A DNA stretch of 22,221 nt, taken from positions 1 through 22,221 of the forward strand of contig URLP01000013.1 of NCBI GenBank assembly GCA_900548635.1. The letters run 5' to 3'. Within the stretch, counting starts at the first letter, position 1. Every line of letters begins with the position of its first letter. The position numbers and the translations under genes were made by a program. The stretch is from an uncultured Megasphaera sp. (lineage in GTDB: Bacteria; Bacillota; Negativicutes; Veillonellales; Megasphaeraceae). The notes under the pieces were generated by a model. That model was not told the origin of the DNA. It saw only the letters and a program-made list of their open reading frames with translations, and did not search any database. This document shows, piece by piece, positions 6,580-14,075 of this stretch.

Positions 6580-7860
6580 TTACTGTTTCTTAATCACGTC
6601 GCAGTGCATGTACGGGCGGAGTACTTCCGGGACGATGACGGAGCCGTCGGCCTGCTGGTAGTTTTCCAGGATGGCGGCGACCGTGCGGCCTACGGCGAGG
6701 CCCGAGCCGTTCAGGGTATGGACGAATTCCGGCTTCGATTTCGGCGTGCGGCGGAAGCGGATATTGGCACGGCGTGCCTGGAAGTCTTCCGTATTGGAGC
6801 ACGACGAGATTTCACGGTATTTGCCCTGTGCCGGGAACCAGACTTCGACGTCGAAGGTCTTGGCAGCCGAGAAGCCGATATCGCCCGTGCAGAGGCAGAC
6901 GACATGGTACGGCAGGCCGAGGGCTTTGAGAATATCTTCGGCGTTGTTCGTCAGTTTGTCGAGTTCGTCATAGCTCGTTTCCGGAGCGACGTATTTGACC
7001 ATTTCGACTTTGTGGAACTGGTGCTGACGGATGAGACCGCGCGTATCACGGCCGGCGCTGCCTGCTTCAGCGCGGAAGCACGGCGTCATGGCCGTGAAGT
7101 AAATCGGCAGTTTGGCGCCGTCGATGATTTCACCGCGGTAGTAGTTGGTCAGGGGGACTTCTGCCGTCGGGATCATGTACATTTCTTCGCCTTCGACGTT
7201 CAATTTGTACATGTCTTCATAGAATTTCGGCAGCTGGCCCGTACCAGTCATGGAATCGCGGTTGACGATGTACGGCGGGATGACTTCGGTGTAGCCGTCT
7301 TTTTCCGTGTGCTGGTCGAGCATGAAGTTGTAGACCGCACGTTCCAGGCGGGCACCGGCACCGATGTAGTAGTAGAAGCGGGCACCTGTAACTTTGGCAG
7401 CCCGTTCGGCGTCGAGGATGCCCAGGTTTTCACCGACATCCCAGTGGTTGAGCGGCTGGAAATCGAATTTCGGAAGTTCGCCCCATTTGCGGACTTCCGG
7501 GTTGTCGCTGTCGTCGTTGCCGACCGGGACCGAGGGGTGGCACATATTGGGGATCATAAGCTGGATAGCGCGCATGTCCGCTTCGACTTTCTTGACTTCT
7601 TTGTCGAGGACGTCGATGTCGTCGCCGAGCTTCTTCATAGCGGCAATCTTGTCGTCTGCATTTTCTTTGTTGCGCTTGAGCTGGCTGATTTCCTTGGTGA
7701 CCGTATTGCGTTCGCTCTTCATGGCTTCGACTTTCTGCAGGAGTTCGCGGCGCTGATCATCGAGGGCGACGAAAGCGTCGACATCGGCTTTGGCATGGCG
7801 GTTCTTAATATTTTCTTTGACTTCTTCCACGTGTTCGCGGATGAATTTCGTATCTAACAT
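6580..7860 (-). CDS. serS: Seryl-tRNA synthetase
   Basis: A 426-residue class II aminoacyl-tRNA synthetase that charges tRNA-Ser (and tRNA-Sec where present). The N-terminal part, about residues 25-105, is a charged coiled-coil arm that holds the long tRNA variable arm. Class II motif 2 is seen as CFRAEAGSAGRDTRGLIRQH at 261-280 and motif 3 as NGSGLAVGRTVAAILENYQ at 384-402. I chose the ATG at 7858-7860 (MLDTKFIREH) because it matches the family start and follows GGAAGGAAG. It is the last gene of the T-box-controlled serine operon but also has a likely promoter of its own inside the end of the gene before it. Confidence 0.96.
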   Translation of the reverse strand: MLDTKFIREHVEEVKENIKNRHAKADVDAFVALDDQRRELLQKVEAMKSERNTVTKEISQLKRNKENADDKIAAMKKLGDDIDVLDKEVKKVEADMRAIQLMIPNMCHPSVPVGNDDSDNPEVRKWGELPKFDFQPLNHWDVGENLGILDAERAAKVTGARFYYYIGAGARLERAVYNFMLDQHTEKDGYTEVIPPYIVNRDSMTGTGQLPKFYEDMYKLNVEGEEMYMIPTAEVPLTNYYRGEIIDGAKLPIYFTAMTPCFRAEAGSAGRDTRGLIRQHQFHKVEMVKYVAPETSYDELDKLTNNAEDILKALGLPYHVVCLCTGDIGFSAAKTFDVEVWFPAQGKYREISSCSNTEDFQARRANIRFRRTPKSKPEFVHTLNGSGLAVGRTVAAILENYQQADGSVIVPEVLRPYMHCDVIKKQ

Positions 7861-7908
7861 GGTCTTTTTTCTTCCTTCCTCAGTAAATATGCTTTGTATA
7901 CCCCTCGT

Positions 7909-7938
7909 ATTATAAGCCTTATAAGCCCTTTTGTTCAA
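7909..7938 (-). promoter_or_regulatory. Internal promoter for serS
   Basis: On the minus strand TTGAAC (7933-7938) and TATAAT (7909-7914) are 18 bp apart. The -35 box lies in the last codons of the upstream phosphatase gene. It would allow serS transcription independent of the T-box. Confidence 0.45.
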
Positions 7939-8563
7939 TACCGCTGAACAAATACCCCATATGATTCGTGGAATTGAGCAGGACCAGGCGCCAGACGCCG
8001 TTCTGGCATTCCAGGACGTTGATGCACGTATTGTCCTGCTTGATCTGCCAGAAATGGCTCATGTCGAGGCCCAGGACGTCGCAGATGATGGCCTTGTTGA
8101 CGGCATCGTGAGCAGCGACGAGGACCGTCTTGCCGTCGTACTTTTTGACGTAGTCGTCAAAGGCAGCGCGGACGCGGACGCGGACATCTTCCAGCGATTC
8201 ACCGCCCTGGCCCGGCATGGTTACCATATGCGGCGCCGTATGCCAGCGGTGGAATTCATCGGGATACTTCGCTTCGATTTCGTCAGCCAGCTTCCCTTCC
8301 CAGTCGCCGTGGTTGATTTCCAGGAGCCTGTCATCCTTGAGGACCGGCAGGTGATGGAAGTCGGCACAGAATGAGCAGGTCATGTACGACCGTTCGAGCG
8401 GACTGGAAATGGCTACGTCAATGGGCGTATCCTTCAGGCCTTCTGCCACCATATGGCCTTGCTTCAGGCCCCGTTCGCTGAGGTGCGTATCTTCCTGACC
8501 CTGATAGCGGCCTTCGATGTTCCATTGTGTTTCGCCGTGGCGAATGAGTATGATGCGTACCAT
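7919..8563 (-). CDS. Histidine phosphatase family protein, probable metal-independent phosphoserine phosphatase
   Basis: A 214-residue protein of the phosphoglycerate-mutase fold. LIRHGETQWN (residues 6-15) carries the phospho-accepting His9, ISSPLERSYMT the second basic site, and LVAAHDAVNK the second catalytic histidine. It lies between serA and serS in a serine operon that otherwise lacks the last enzyme, phosphoserine phosphatase. From memory, PspA of Hydrogenobacter, a PGM-like phosphoserine phosphatase of about 211 residues, uses His85 to recognise phosphoserine; this protein has a histidine exactly at residue 85 (EINHGDWEG). That makes phosphoserine phosphatase more likely than phosphoglycerate mutase or alpha-ribazole phosphatase. 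The ATG follows GAGGGG, 13 bp after the serA stop. Family call is certain; substrate is inferred. Confidence 0.85.
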   Translation of the reverse strand: MVRIILIRHGETQWNIEGRYQGQEDTHLSERGLKQGHMVAEGLKDTPIDVAISSPLERSYMTCSFCADFHHLPVLKDDRLLEINHGDWEGKLADEIEAKYPDEFHRWHTAPHMVTMPGQGGESLEDVRVRVRAAFDDYVKKYDGKTVLVAAHDAVNKAIICDVLGLDMSHFWQIKQDNTCINVLECQNGVWRLVLLNSTNHMGYLFSGIEQKGL

Positions 8564-8576
8564 AAGTTCCCCTCTC

Positions 8577-10169
8577 TTAGTGAATATCGCAGTGAATCAG
8601 TTTCATATCGAGGATGCCGTTGATCGAGCGGAGCTTGACCATGATATCGTTCGGAATGTCGTCCTGGACGGCGATGGCCATGATGTTGTTGCCCGATTTC
8701 GTCATGCGGCCGACCTGCATGCCCATGATGTTGATGTGTGCCTGGCCGAGAATGGTCGAAATCTGACCAATCATGTTCGGCTGGTCGACGTGCGGTACCA
8801 GGAGCAAATAGCCTTCCGGCGTGAAGTCGACGCGATATTCATCAATCTGGACGATTTTGGCTTCCGTCCCGTTGAACAAGACACCGACAATAGCGTGTTC
8901 GCCCTTATTGGTACGGACCCGGACGGTAACGGAATTGACGAAGTAGCCGTTGGACTGGCTCTTCACTTCTTTGACGGCAATGTGGCGCGTCTTGGCGACT
9001 TCCGCTGCGTTGACGTAGTTGACCGATTCCTGGAGGATCGGATTGAGGGCGCCCTTAAGGACGGCTGTCGTCAAAAGGCGTGTTTCCGTATCAGCCAGTT
9101 CGCCTGTATATTCGACTTCGATTTCCTTCATCGGTGCTTCAGCGAGGTATACGGAAAGATTGCCCATGCGTTCCATAAGGTCGAAATACGGATGGATGAC
9201 GTTGTAGACATTGGGCGGTACCGGCGCCATGTTGACGGCTGTCGCTACGGGTTCGCCCTTGAGGGCTTCCATGACGCCTTCGGCGACGTCGACGGAAACG
9301 CCGATCTGAGCTTCGACGGTGGAAGCGCCGAGGTGCGGCGTAATGACGACGTTATCCATGCCCAGGAAGGGGTTGATATCCTTGGTCAGCGGTTCTGTCG
9401 GGAAGACGTCGATGGCTGCGCCGGCGACGTGGCCGCTCTTCAGGGCTTCTGCCAAGGCGTAGATATCGAGTACGGCACCGCGGGATACGTTGATGACGCG
9501 GACGCCGTCTTTCATCTTGGCGATTTCTTCCTTGCCGATGAGGCCCCGCGTTTCCTTGGTCAGCGGCGTATGCATCGTGATATAGTCCGACCGCTTGAGG
9601 AGCGTGTCCAAGTCGACTTGTTCGACACCAAGCTGTTTGAACCGTTCTTCCGGGATGTACGGGTCATAGCCGATGGTCTTCATTTCCATGGCCTGCATGC
9701 GCTTAGCGATGCGCGAACCGATGCGGCCGACGCCGATGATGCCGATGGTCTTGTTCTGGAGCTGAATGCCCGTAAAGGTCTTGCGGTCCCAGTTGCCGGC
9801 CATGAGCGAATTGTGGGCCTGCGGGATATGGCGCGTAATGGCCATGATCATAGCACAGGTATGTTCCGTCGCTGCCAGCGTGTTGGACGTCGGCGTGTTG
9901 ACGACGACGATGCCCCGGGCCGTCGCGCTCTTCAAGTCGATGCTGTCGACGCCGACACCGGCGCGGCCGATGACTTTCAATTTCTTGGCCGCATCGATGA
10001 CTTTTTCCGTGACGTGCGTCATGGAACGGGTGATGAGGCCGTCGTATTCGCCGATGCAGGCAATGAGGCCGTCTTCATCGAGGTTCTTCTTGACATCCAC
10101 TTCATAACCATTTTCGCGTAAGAGATCTACGCCCTTCATCGATACGTCATCGCTGACTAAAATTTTCAT
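8577..10169 (-). CDS. serA: D-3-phosphoglycerate dehydrogenase, long form with ACT domain
   Basis: A 530-residue enzyme that oxidises 3-phosphoglycerate with NAD to start serine synthesis. The N-terminal half is a D-isomer dehydrogenase: GIIGVGRIGSRIAKR at 143-157 binds NAD, with Arg230 (NVSRGAV), Glu259 and His279 (TPHLGAS) as the catalytic set. An intervening domain (about 320-450) and a C-terminal ACT domain (about 455-527, VPHVDQPNMIGQISTILG) follow, as in the long SerA type. In that type the ACT domain can mediate serine feedback. The ATG follows GGGGGAG by 5 bp and lies 23 bp after serC. Second gene of the T-box serine operon. Confidence 0.96.
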   Translation of the reverse strand: MKILVSDDVSMKGVDLLRENGYEVDVKKNLDEDGLIACIGEYDGLITRSMTHVTEKVIDAAKKLKVIGRAGVGVDSIDLKSATARGIVVVNTPTSNTLAATEHTCAMIMAITRHIPQAHNSLMAGNWDRKTFTGIQLQNKTIGIIGVGRIGSRIAKRMQAMEMKTIGYDPYIPEERFKQLGVEQVDLDTLLKRSDYITMHTPLTKETRGLIGKEEIAKMKDGVRVINVSRGAVLDIYALAEALKSGHVAGAAIDVFPTEPLTKDINPFLGMDNVVITPHLGASTVEAQIGVSVDVAEGVMEALKGEPVATAVNMAPVPPNVYNVIHPYFDLMERMGNLSVYLAEAPMKEIEVEYTGELADTETRLLTTAVLKGALNPILQESVNYVNAAEVAKTRHIAVKEVKSQSNGYFVNSVTVRVRTNKGEHAIVGVLFNGTEAKIVQIDEYRVDFTPEGYLLLVPHVDQPNMIGQISTILGQAHINIMGMQVGRMTKSGNNIMAIAVQDDIPNDIMVKLRSINGILDMKLIHCDIH

Positions 10170-10192
10170 TCTTTTCTCCCCCTATGTATGAA

Positions 10193-11266
10193 TCAATGTT
10201 TTTTCTGGAATGCTTTCATGAAATCGGCCAGTGCCTGGCAGCCTTCTTCGGTCACGGCATTGTAAATCGATGCCCGGCAGCCGCCGATAGAACGATGGCC
10301 TTTGACGCCAATCAAATCGTGGTCGGCCGCTTCTGCGACGAACTGGGCTTCCAGTTCCGGCGTAGCCAGGTTGAAAGTGACGTTCATCAGGCTGCGCGAA
10401 TCCCTGCGGGCGTGGCCGCGGTAAAAGCCGTCGCTGCTGTCGATGACGTCGTAGACGATGGCTGCTTTGCGCTTGTTGCGTTCCAGCATCGCTGTGAGGC
10501 CGCCGTTGTCGTCGAGCCAGTGGGCGACTTTGTTGACAAAATAAATGTTGAAGACTGGCGGCGTATTGTACGTCGAATCATGGTCGACATAAGTCTTATA
10601 CTGCAGCATGAGCGGCAAATCGCGGCAGACCTTTTTCAGCAAATCGTCCTTGATGATGGCCACGACGACGCCGGCTGGGCCGACATTCTTCTGGACGCCG
10701 GCATAGATGAAATCGAAATTCTTCACATCTACAGGGCGGCTGAGGAAATCGCTGGACATATCACAGAACAAGGGAACATCGAAAGACGGGAAATCGTGCC
10801 ATTCCGTCCCATGGATGGTGTTGTTCGATGTCATGTAAATATAGTCCGTATCGGCCTTGACGACGAAACTGTCTGCCTTGGGTATGTACGTAAAGCCATC
10901 GGCTTTACTCGAAGCGACTTCATAAGTTTCCCCGAAGAAGGACGCTGCTTCCATGGCTTTGTTGGACCATACCCCGGTATTTAAATAACCGCCGCGTCTC
11001 TTGAGGAAATTTGCAGCGTGCATGACGAACTGCATGCTTCCGCCGCCCTGAATGAAGACGATATGGTAATCGTCAGGAACGGCCAGGAGCTTTTTCAGCG
11101 TCGCCACCGTATCATCTTGCATCTCCTGATAGGCAGCACTGCGATGACTGATTTCGACAATGCTCATTCCCGTATGATTGAAATCGAGGAATTCGTCCTG
11201 CACTTCCTTGAGGACTTCCAAAGGCATTGCCGATGGGCCTGCATTGAAATTGTACACTCTCTTCAT
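10193..11266 (-). CDS. serC: Phosphoserine aminotransferase
   Basis: A 357-residue PLP enzyme that converts 3-phosphohydroxypyruvate and glutamate to phosphoserine. The start MKRVYNFNAGPSAMP is typical of SerC. His41-Arg42 of EISHRSAA bind the phosphate side, GGGSMQF and Trp100 lie at the cofactor, and Lys193 in YAGVQKNVGPAG is the Schiff-base lysine. The reading frame stays open upstream into the T-box leader, but the ATG at 11264-11266 has GAGGTGG 5 bp before it and fits the family start. First gene of the operon serC-serA-phosphatase-serS, controlled by the leader directly upstream. Confidence 0.96.
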   Translation of the reverse strand: MKRVYNFNAGPSAMPLEVLKEVQDEFLDFNHTGMSIVEISHRSAAYQEMQDDTVATLKKLLAVPDDYHIVFIQGGGSMQFVMHAANFLKRRGGYLNTGVWSNKAMEAASFFGETYEVASSKADGFTYIPKADSFVVKADTDYIYMTSNNTIHGTEWHDFPSFDVPLFCDMSSDFLSRPVDVKNFDFIYAGVQKNVGPAGVVVAIIKDDLLKKVCRDLPLMLQYKTYVDHDSTYNTPPVFNIYFVNKVAHWLDDNGGLTAMLERNKRKAAIVYDVIDSSDGFYRGHARRDSRSLMNVTFNLATPELEAQFVAEAADHDLIGVKGHRSIGGCRASIYNAVTEEGCQALADFMKAFQKKH

Positions 11267-11317
11267 ATTTCCACCTCTTACTATGAGAAGACCGCAGGGA
11301 AAGTCTTCTGCCATACC

Positions 11318-11353
11318 AAAAAAAACTCCCGTCCCCTCAAAGGGACGAGAGTC
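11318..11353 (-). terminator. T-box-controlled terminator
   Basis: The stem ACTCTCGTCCC with GGGACGGGAGT, followed on the minus strand by eight T, directly follows the T-box sequence. The antiterminator would form from the T-box region instead when uncharged tRNA is bound. Confidence 0.85.
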
Positions 11354-11540
11354 GATATTCCCGCGTTGCCACCCAACTTGCCTTTCGGCCAACTTGTACC
11401 GCTATATCGGGCGTACCCGTCAAATTCATCATTTGCAGCTCCAGAGCGGAACGCCTTACAGCCCTGCTGCCTCGCACCACCCGGCAACTCTCTGAAAGGA
11501 CTTATAATTTGCTTCTCCTTCATCGCCTTCTCTAAAATTA
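11318..11540 (-). ncRNA. T-box riboswitch (tRNA-Ser sensing) in the serC leader
   Basis: The leader holds the T-box parts in order: AGAGAG and GGTGGTGCGAG of the stem I upper part (about 11478-11500), a stem-III-like ACGGGTACGCCCG hairpin (about 11411-11425), the T-box GGGTGGCAACGCGGGA (11359-11374), and a terminator. In the family, uncharged tRNA pairs with a specifier codon in stem I and with the T-box bulge, and prevents termination. The likely specifier is TCC (11448-11450), a serine codon, placed before GCTCTGGAGC as in other stem I sequences. This fits a serine operon. The specifier choice is read by eye; the riboswitch class is clear. Confidence 0.87.
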
Positions 11541-11545
11541 CGTTT

Positions 11546-11574
11546 ATTATAAACACAAACGCCCAGCCTGTCAA
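11546..11574 (-). promoter_or_regulatory. Promoter of the serine operon
   Basis: A full-consensus sigma-70/sigma-A promoter: TTGACA (11569-11574), 17 bp, TATAAT (11546-11551) on the minus strand. Transcription should start near 11539, just before the T-box stem I. Confidence 0.85.
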
Positions 11575-11605
11575 TACAATTTTAGTAAAAAGATGGTAAG
11601 GGAGG

Positions 11606-11652
11606 GCGGCATAGCCTGTAAGGAACGGGAAAGGGCTGCTAAGCCATGCCGC
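11606..11652 (-). terminator. Possible terminator of nrdJ
   Basis: Directly after the nrdJ stop codon, GCGGCATGGCTT pairs with a matching arm (11606-11617), about 12 bp including two G-U pairs. The T-run (TTTTT) comes only about 15 bases later, so it is weaker than the other terminators here. Confidence 0.42.
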
Positions 11653-13935
11653 TTAGTTGCACTTGCTCCAGCCGCAGTTTTTGCACATGTTGCAGCCGCC
11701 TTCGAAGACTAAGGGTTCACCGCACTGAGGGCAAAGCATGCTTTCGGCAGTGACTTTCTTTTCCGCTTTCGGACGGACCGGCGCCTTTTTGACGGGTGTG
11801 TGACCGCTGGCGACGGATGCTGTCTGATGAAGTTCTTCCTGGACTTCGTCGAACATTTCCAGAAGGGCATTGCCGACAGCCATGGGGCAGCACGAACCGC
11901 GGCTCGTATCGCCGCGCGTGGCCCGGCGGACCGAGTAGGACGGGCAGTTGCCTGTCGAATTGAGCTGGTCGACGATGGTGTAGATGTCGATGCCGGCGCG
12001 GGCACTGATGGAAATCATGCGCGACAGGCCGATCATGAAGTTGTTGCAGCCGCCTGTCGAACCTTTGCTGAGATACGTTTCCAGGAGAGCCCCGGTCTGA
12101 GGATCGAAGAAGGCCATGCAGTGCAGGCTGCCGCAGCCCGTAACGAGTTTGCGCTTCTTGCCGATGACGTTGTCGTCGATGCTGACGATATCGCCGCGTT
12201 CCAGACCTTCGCCGGCCGTAGGCACTTTCTGTTCTTCTTCATGTGTCGTCAGGATGCCTGCACGCTTGCAGCCGTCGCGGAAGAGGGTCAGGCCCTTACA
12301 GCCCTTTTCATAAGCCAGGAGATAGAGGTCTTCCGTATCTTCGACAGTAAAGCTGTTCGGCACGTTGACTGTCGAGCTGATAGAGGCATCGATGTGCTGC
12401 TGCCAGGCGGCCTGCATTTCGACGCGTTCATGGTAGTCCAGGGTCAGGGCGGTGACGAAATATTCCGGCAGCTGGCTGTCGTCTTTGATGTGGTGCTTCT
12501 TCATGTAGCGTTCAACGATGGGCGTATAGACTTTGTAGTAGACATCCGTGCCGTGCAGGGATTCCGTTTTCCGTTCATAGAAGTTGGCATAAATCGGTTC
12601 GATGCCGCCGGAAATGCCGAGCATCGTCGAGAGCGTCCCTGTCGGCGCGATGGTCAGGAGCTGGGAATTGCGCAGGCCGTATTCTTTGACCAGGGCCGCC
12701 GTCTTTTCCGTCGTATTGGCCTTGAAATAAGGCGTGCTCATGATTTCATCGATATGACATTTTTCAAAGGTGCCGCGCTGTTTAGCCAGTTCTGCCGAGG
12801 CAGCGATGGCCGTATCGGCCATGGCAAAGCCGATATCGTGACAGAAAGCGACGGCGTCCGTGCTGCCGTAGGTAAGGCCCATCTTGATCAGCATGTCGCC
12901 CAGGCCCATGATGCCCAGGCCGATCTGGCGCCAGGCCTTGACGCTCTGCCGCTGTTCTTCCAGCGGATGGAGGGGCAGGCCTTCTTCGAGGACATCGTTG
13001 AGGGCGCGCACAGCAATACGCACACAGCGTTTGAATTCATCGAAGTCAAAGGTGGCATTCGGCGTGAAGGGATCATGGACGAAGTTGGCTAAATTCATGC
13101 TGCCCAGAAGACAGGAACCGCCGGCCGGCAGCGGTTCTTCGGCGCAGGGATTGACGCCGGCAAAGGAAAATTCCGGCGTGTTGGCCAGGAGGTTCCAGGA
13201 CTTGATGCGGTCCCAGAAAAGAGCACCCGGTTCGGCATAGTCCCAGTTCGTTTCGGCGACCAGGTGGAAGACGTCAGCAGCATTGACCAGGTTTTCGATG
13301 ACCTGCCCCGTTTCCTTGCGCTTGAAGTGGAGGCGGAACTGTTTATGTTCCTTGACAGCTTCCATGAATTCATTGCTCAGGCGGATGGAAATGTTGGCTT
13401 TCGTCACCTTATTGAGGTCTGTCTTCAGTTTGATGAAGTCGAGAACATCCGGATGGGCACAGTCGATGGAAATCATCAGGGCGCCGCGGCGGCCGTTCTG
13501 GCCGATCAGTTCTGTGACCAGCGAATAGAGAGTCATAAAGGAAATGGAGCCGCTCGTTTCTTTAGCCGCATTGTTGATGCGCGCCCCTTTCGGGCTGAGC
13601 TGGGAAATATCGATGCCGCAGCCGCCGCCGTAACTGTAGGTGCGGGCCAGTTTACCGGCTCTGTCGAAAATGCTTTCGATACTGTCTTCCGGCGGTGTCA
13701 TGACATAGCAGTTGGATAAGGTGATTTTCTTACCTTCGTATTCCAGACCGCGGTTCGCCAGGATACGGCCGCCAAAAAGGAACTTCTTCTCTTTAATCAA
13801 GTCGGCGACTTCTTCATCGCCGCCGCTGATGCGGCCTACCCAATGTTCAAAGGATTCTCCGTCATCGCAATATTTATTTTTCCAGATATCGAGGCCGAGC
13901 TGGTTGTCAGCGCCGAGCCATTCTTGTTCATTCAT
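11653..13935 (-). CDS. nrdJ: Adenosylcobalamin-dependent (class II) ribonucleotide reductase
   Basis: A 760-residue enzyme that reduces ribonucleotides to deoxyribonucleotides with a B12-generated thiyl radical, independent of oxygen. Key residues fit class II: Cys76 (LSNCYV) and Cys275 as the redox pair, and NPCAEEPLPAGGSC with Asn262, Cys264 (radical cysteine) and Glu266. The spacings 188 and 11 residues between the cysteines match NrdJ. Only about 75 residues precede the first cysteine, so no N-terminal ATP-cone is present. The C-terminus has a cysteine-rich zinc-type end (CPQCGEP..CNMCKNCGWSKC). The ATG follows GAGGAGGAG. The promoter is overlapped by NrdR-box-like palindromes, so it is probably repressed by NrdR. 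A single-gene unit. Confidence 0.95.
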   Translation of the reverse strand: MNEQEWLGADNQLGLDIWKNKYCDDGESFEHWVGRISGGDEEVADLIKEKKFLFGGRILANRGLEYEGKKITLSNCYVMTPPEDSIESIFDRAGKLARTYSYGGGCGIDISQLSPKGARINNAAKETSGSISFMTLYSLVTELIGQNGRRGALMISIDCAHPDVLDFIKLKTDLNKVTKANISIRLSNEFMEAVKEHKQFRLHFKRKETGQVIENLVNAADVFHLVAETNWDYAEPGALFWDRIKSWNLLANTPEFSFAGVNPCAEEPLPAGGSCLLGSMNLANFVHDPFTPNATFDFDEFKRCVRIAVRALNDVLEEGLPLHPLEEQRQSVKAWRQIGLGIMGLGDMLIKMGLTYGSTDAVAFCHDIGFAMADTAIAASAELAKQRGTFEKCHIDEIMSTPYFKANTTEKTAALVKEYGLRNSQLLTIAPTGTLSTMLGISGGIEPIYANFYERKTESLHGTDVYYKVYTPIVERYMKKHHIKDDSQLPEYFVTALTLDYHERVEMQAAWQQHIDASISSTVNVPNSFTVEDTEDLYLLAYEKGCKGLTLFRDGCKRAGILTTHEEEQKVPTAGEGLERGDIVSIDDNVIGKKRKLVTGCGSLHCMAFFDPQTGALLETYLSKGSTGGCNNFMIGLSRMISISARAGIDIYTIVDQLNSTGNCPSYSVRRATRGDTSRGSCCPMAVGNALLEMFDEVQEELHQTASVASGHTPVKKAPVRPKAEKKVTAESMLCPQCGEPLVFEGGCNMCKNCGWSKCN

Positions 13936-13967
13936 CGAACTCCTCCTCTAACTGCATCTAACGACGC

Positions 13968-14026
13968 ATGACCGCCATCTACTATATCTAGTAGATGGCG
14001 GTCATGTACTGTACTAATTATAGCTA
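13968..14026. promoter_or_regulatory. Tandem NrdR-box-like operators of nrdJ
   Basis: Box 1 (13979-13994) has the core ACTATATCTAGT, 11 of 12 matching the NrdR-box core ACTATATATAGT, and is embedded in a perfect 17-bp inverted repeat with 4-base centre (13968-14005). Box 2 (14011-14026) has the weaker core ACTAATTATAG and overlaps the -10 element. The two start 32 bp apart, three helical turns, as usual for NrdR pairs. Confidence 0.68.
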
Positions 14027-14045
14027 GATGTGCGGCAATAGTCAA
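14017..14045 (-). promoter_or_regulatory. Promoter of nrdJ
   Basis: TTGACT (14040-14045), 17 bp, TATAAT (14017-14022) on the minus strand. Its -10 box lies inside the second NrdR-like box; the first box would be transcribed as part of the 5' leader. Confidence 0.75.
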
Positions 14046-14075
14046 GTATCGGAAATGCATAGCTTCCCCTCTTGA

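Noticed and set aside
8517..10121. A long open frame (534 codons) on the plus strand opposite serA
   Set aside because: It is the mirror of the serA codon pattern in GC-rich DNA, has no ribosome site or known domain, and runs across the start of the phosphatase gene. Similar mirror frames opposite the S55, serS, nrdJ and dhaK genes were rejected for the same reason.
11281..11574. An open frame of 97 codons upstream of serC
   Set aside because: It lies wholly in the T-box leader and promoter; the RNA structure explains the sequence.
13968..14005. Perfect 17-bp hairpin before nrdJ as a rho-independent terminator
   Set aside because: No T-run follows on either strand, and its centre matches an NrdR box next to a good promoter.
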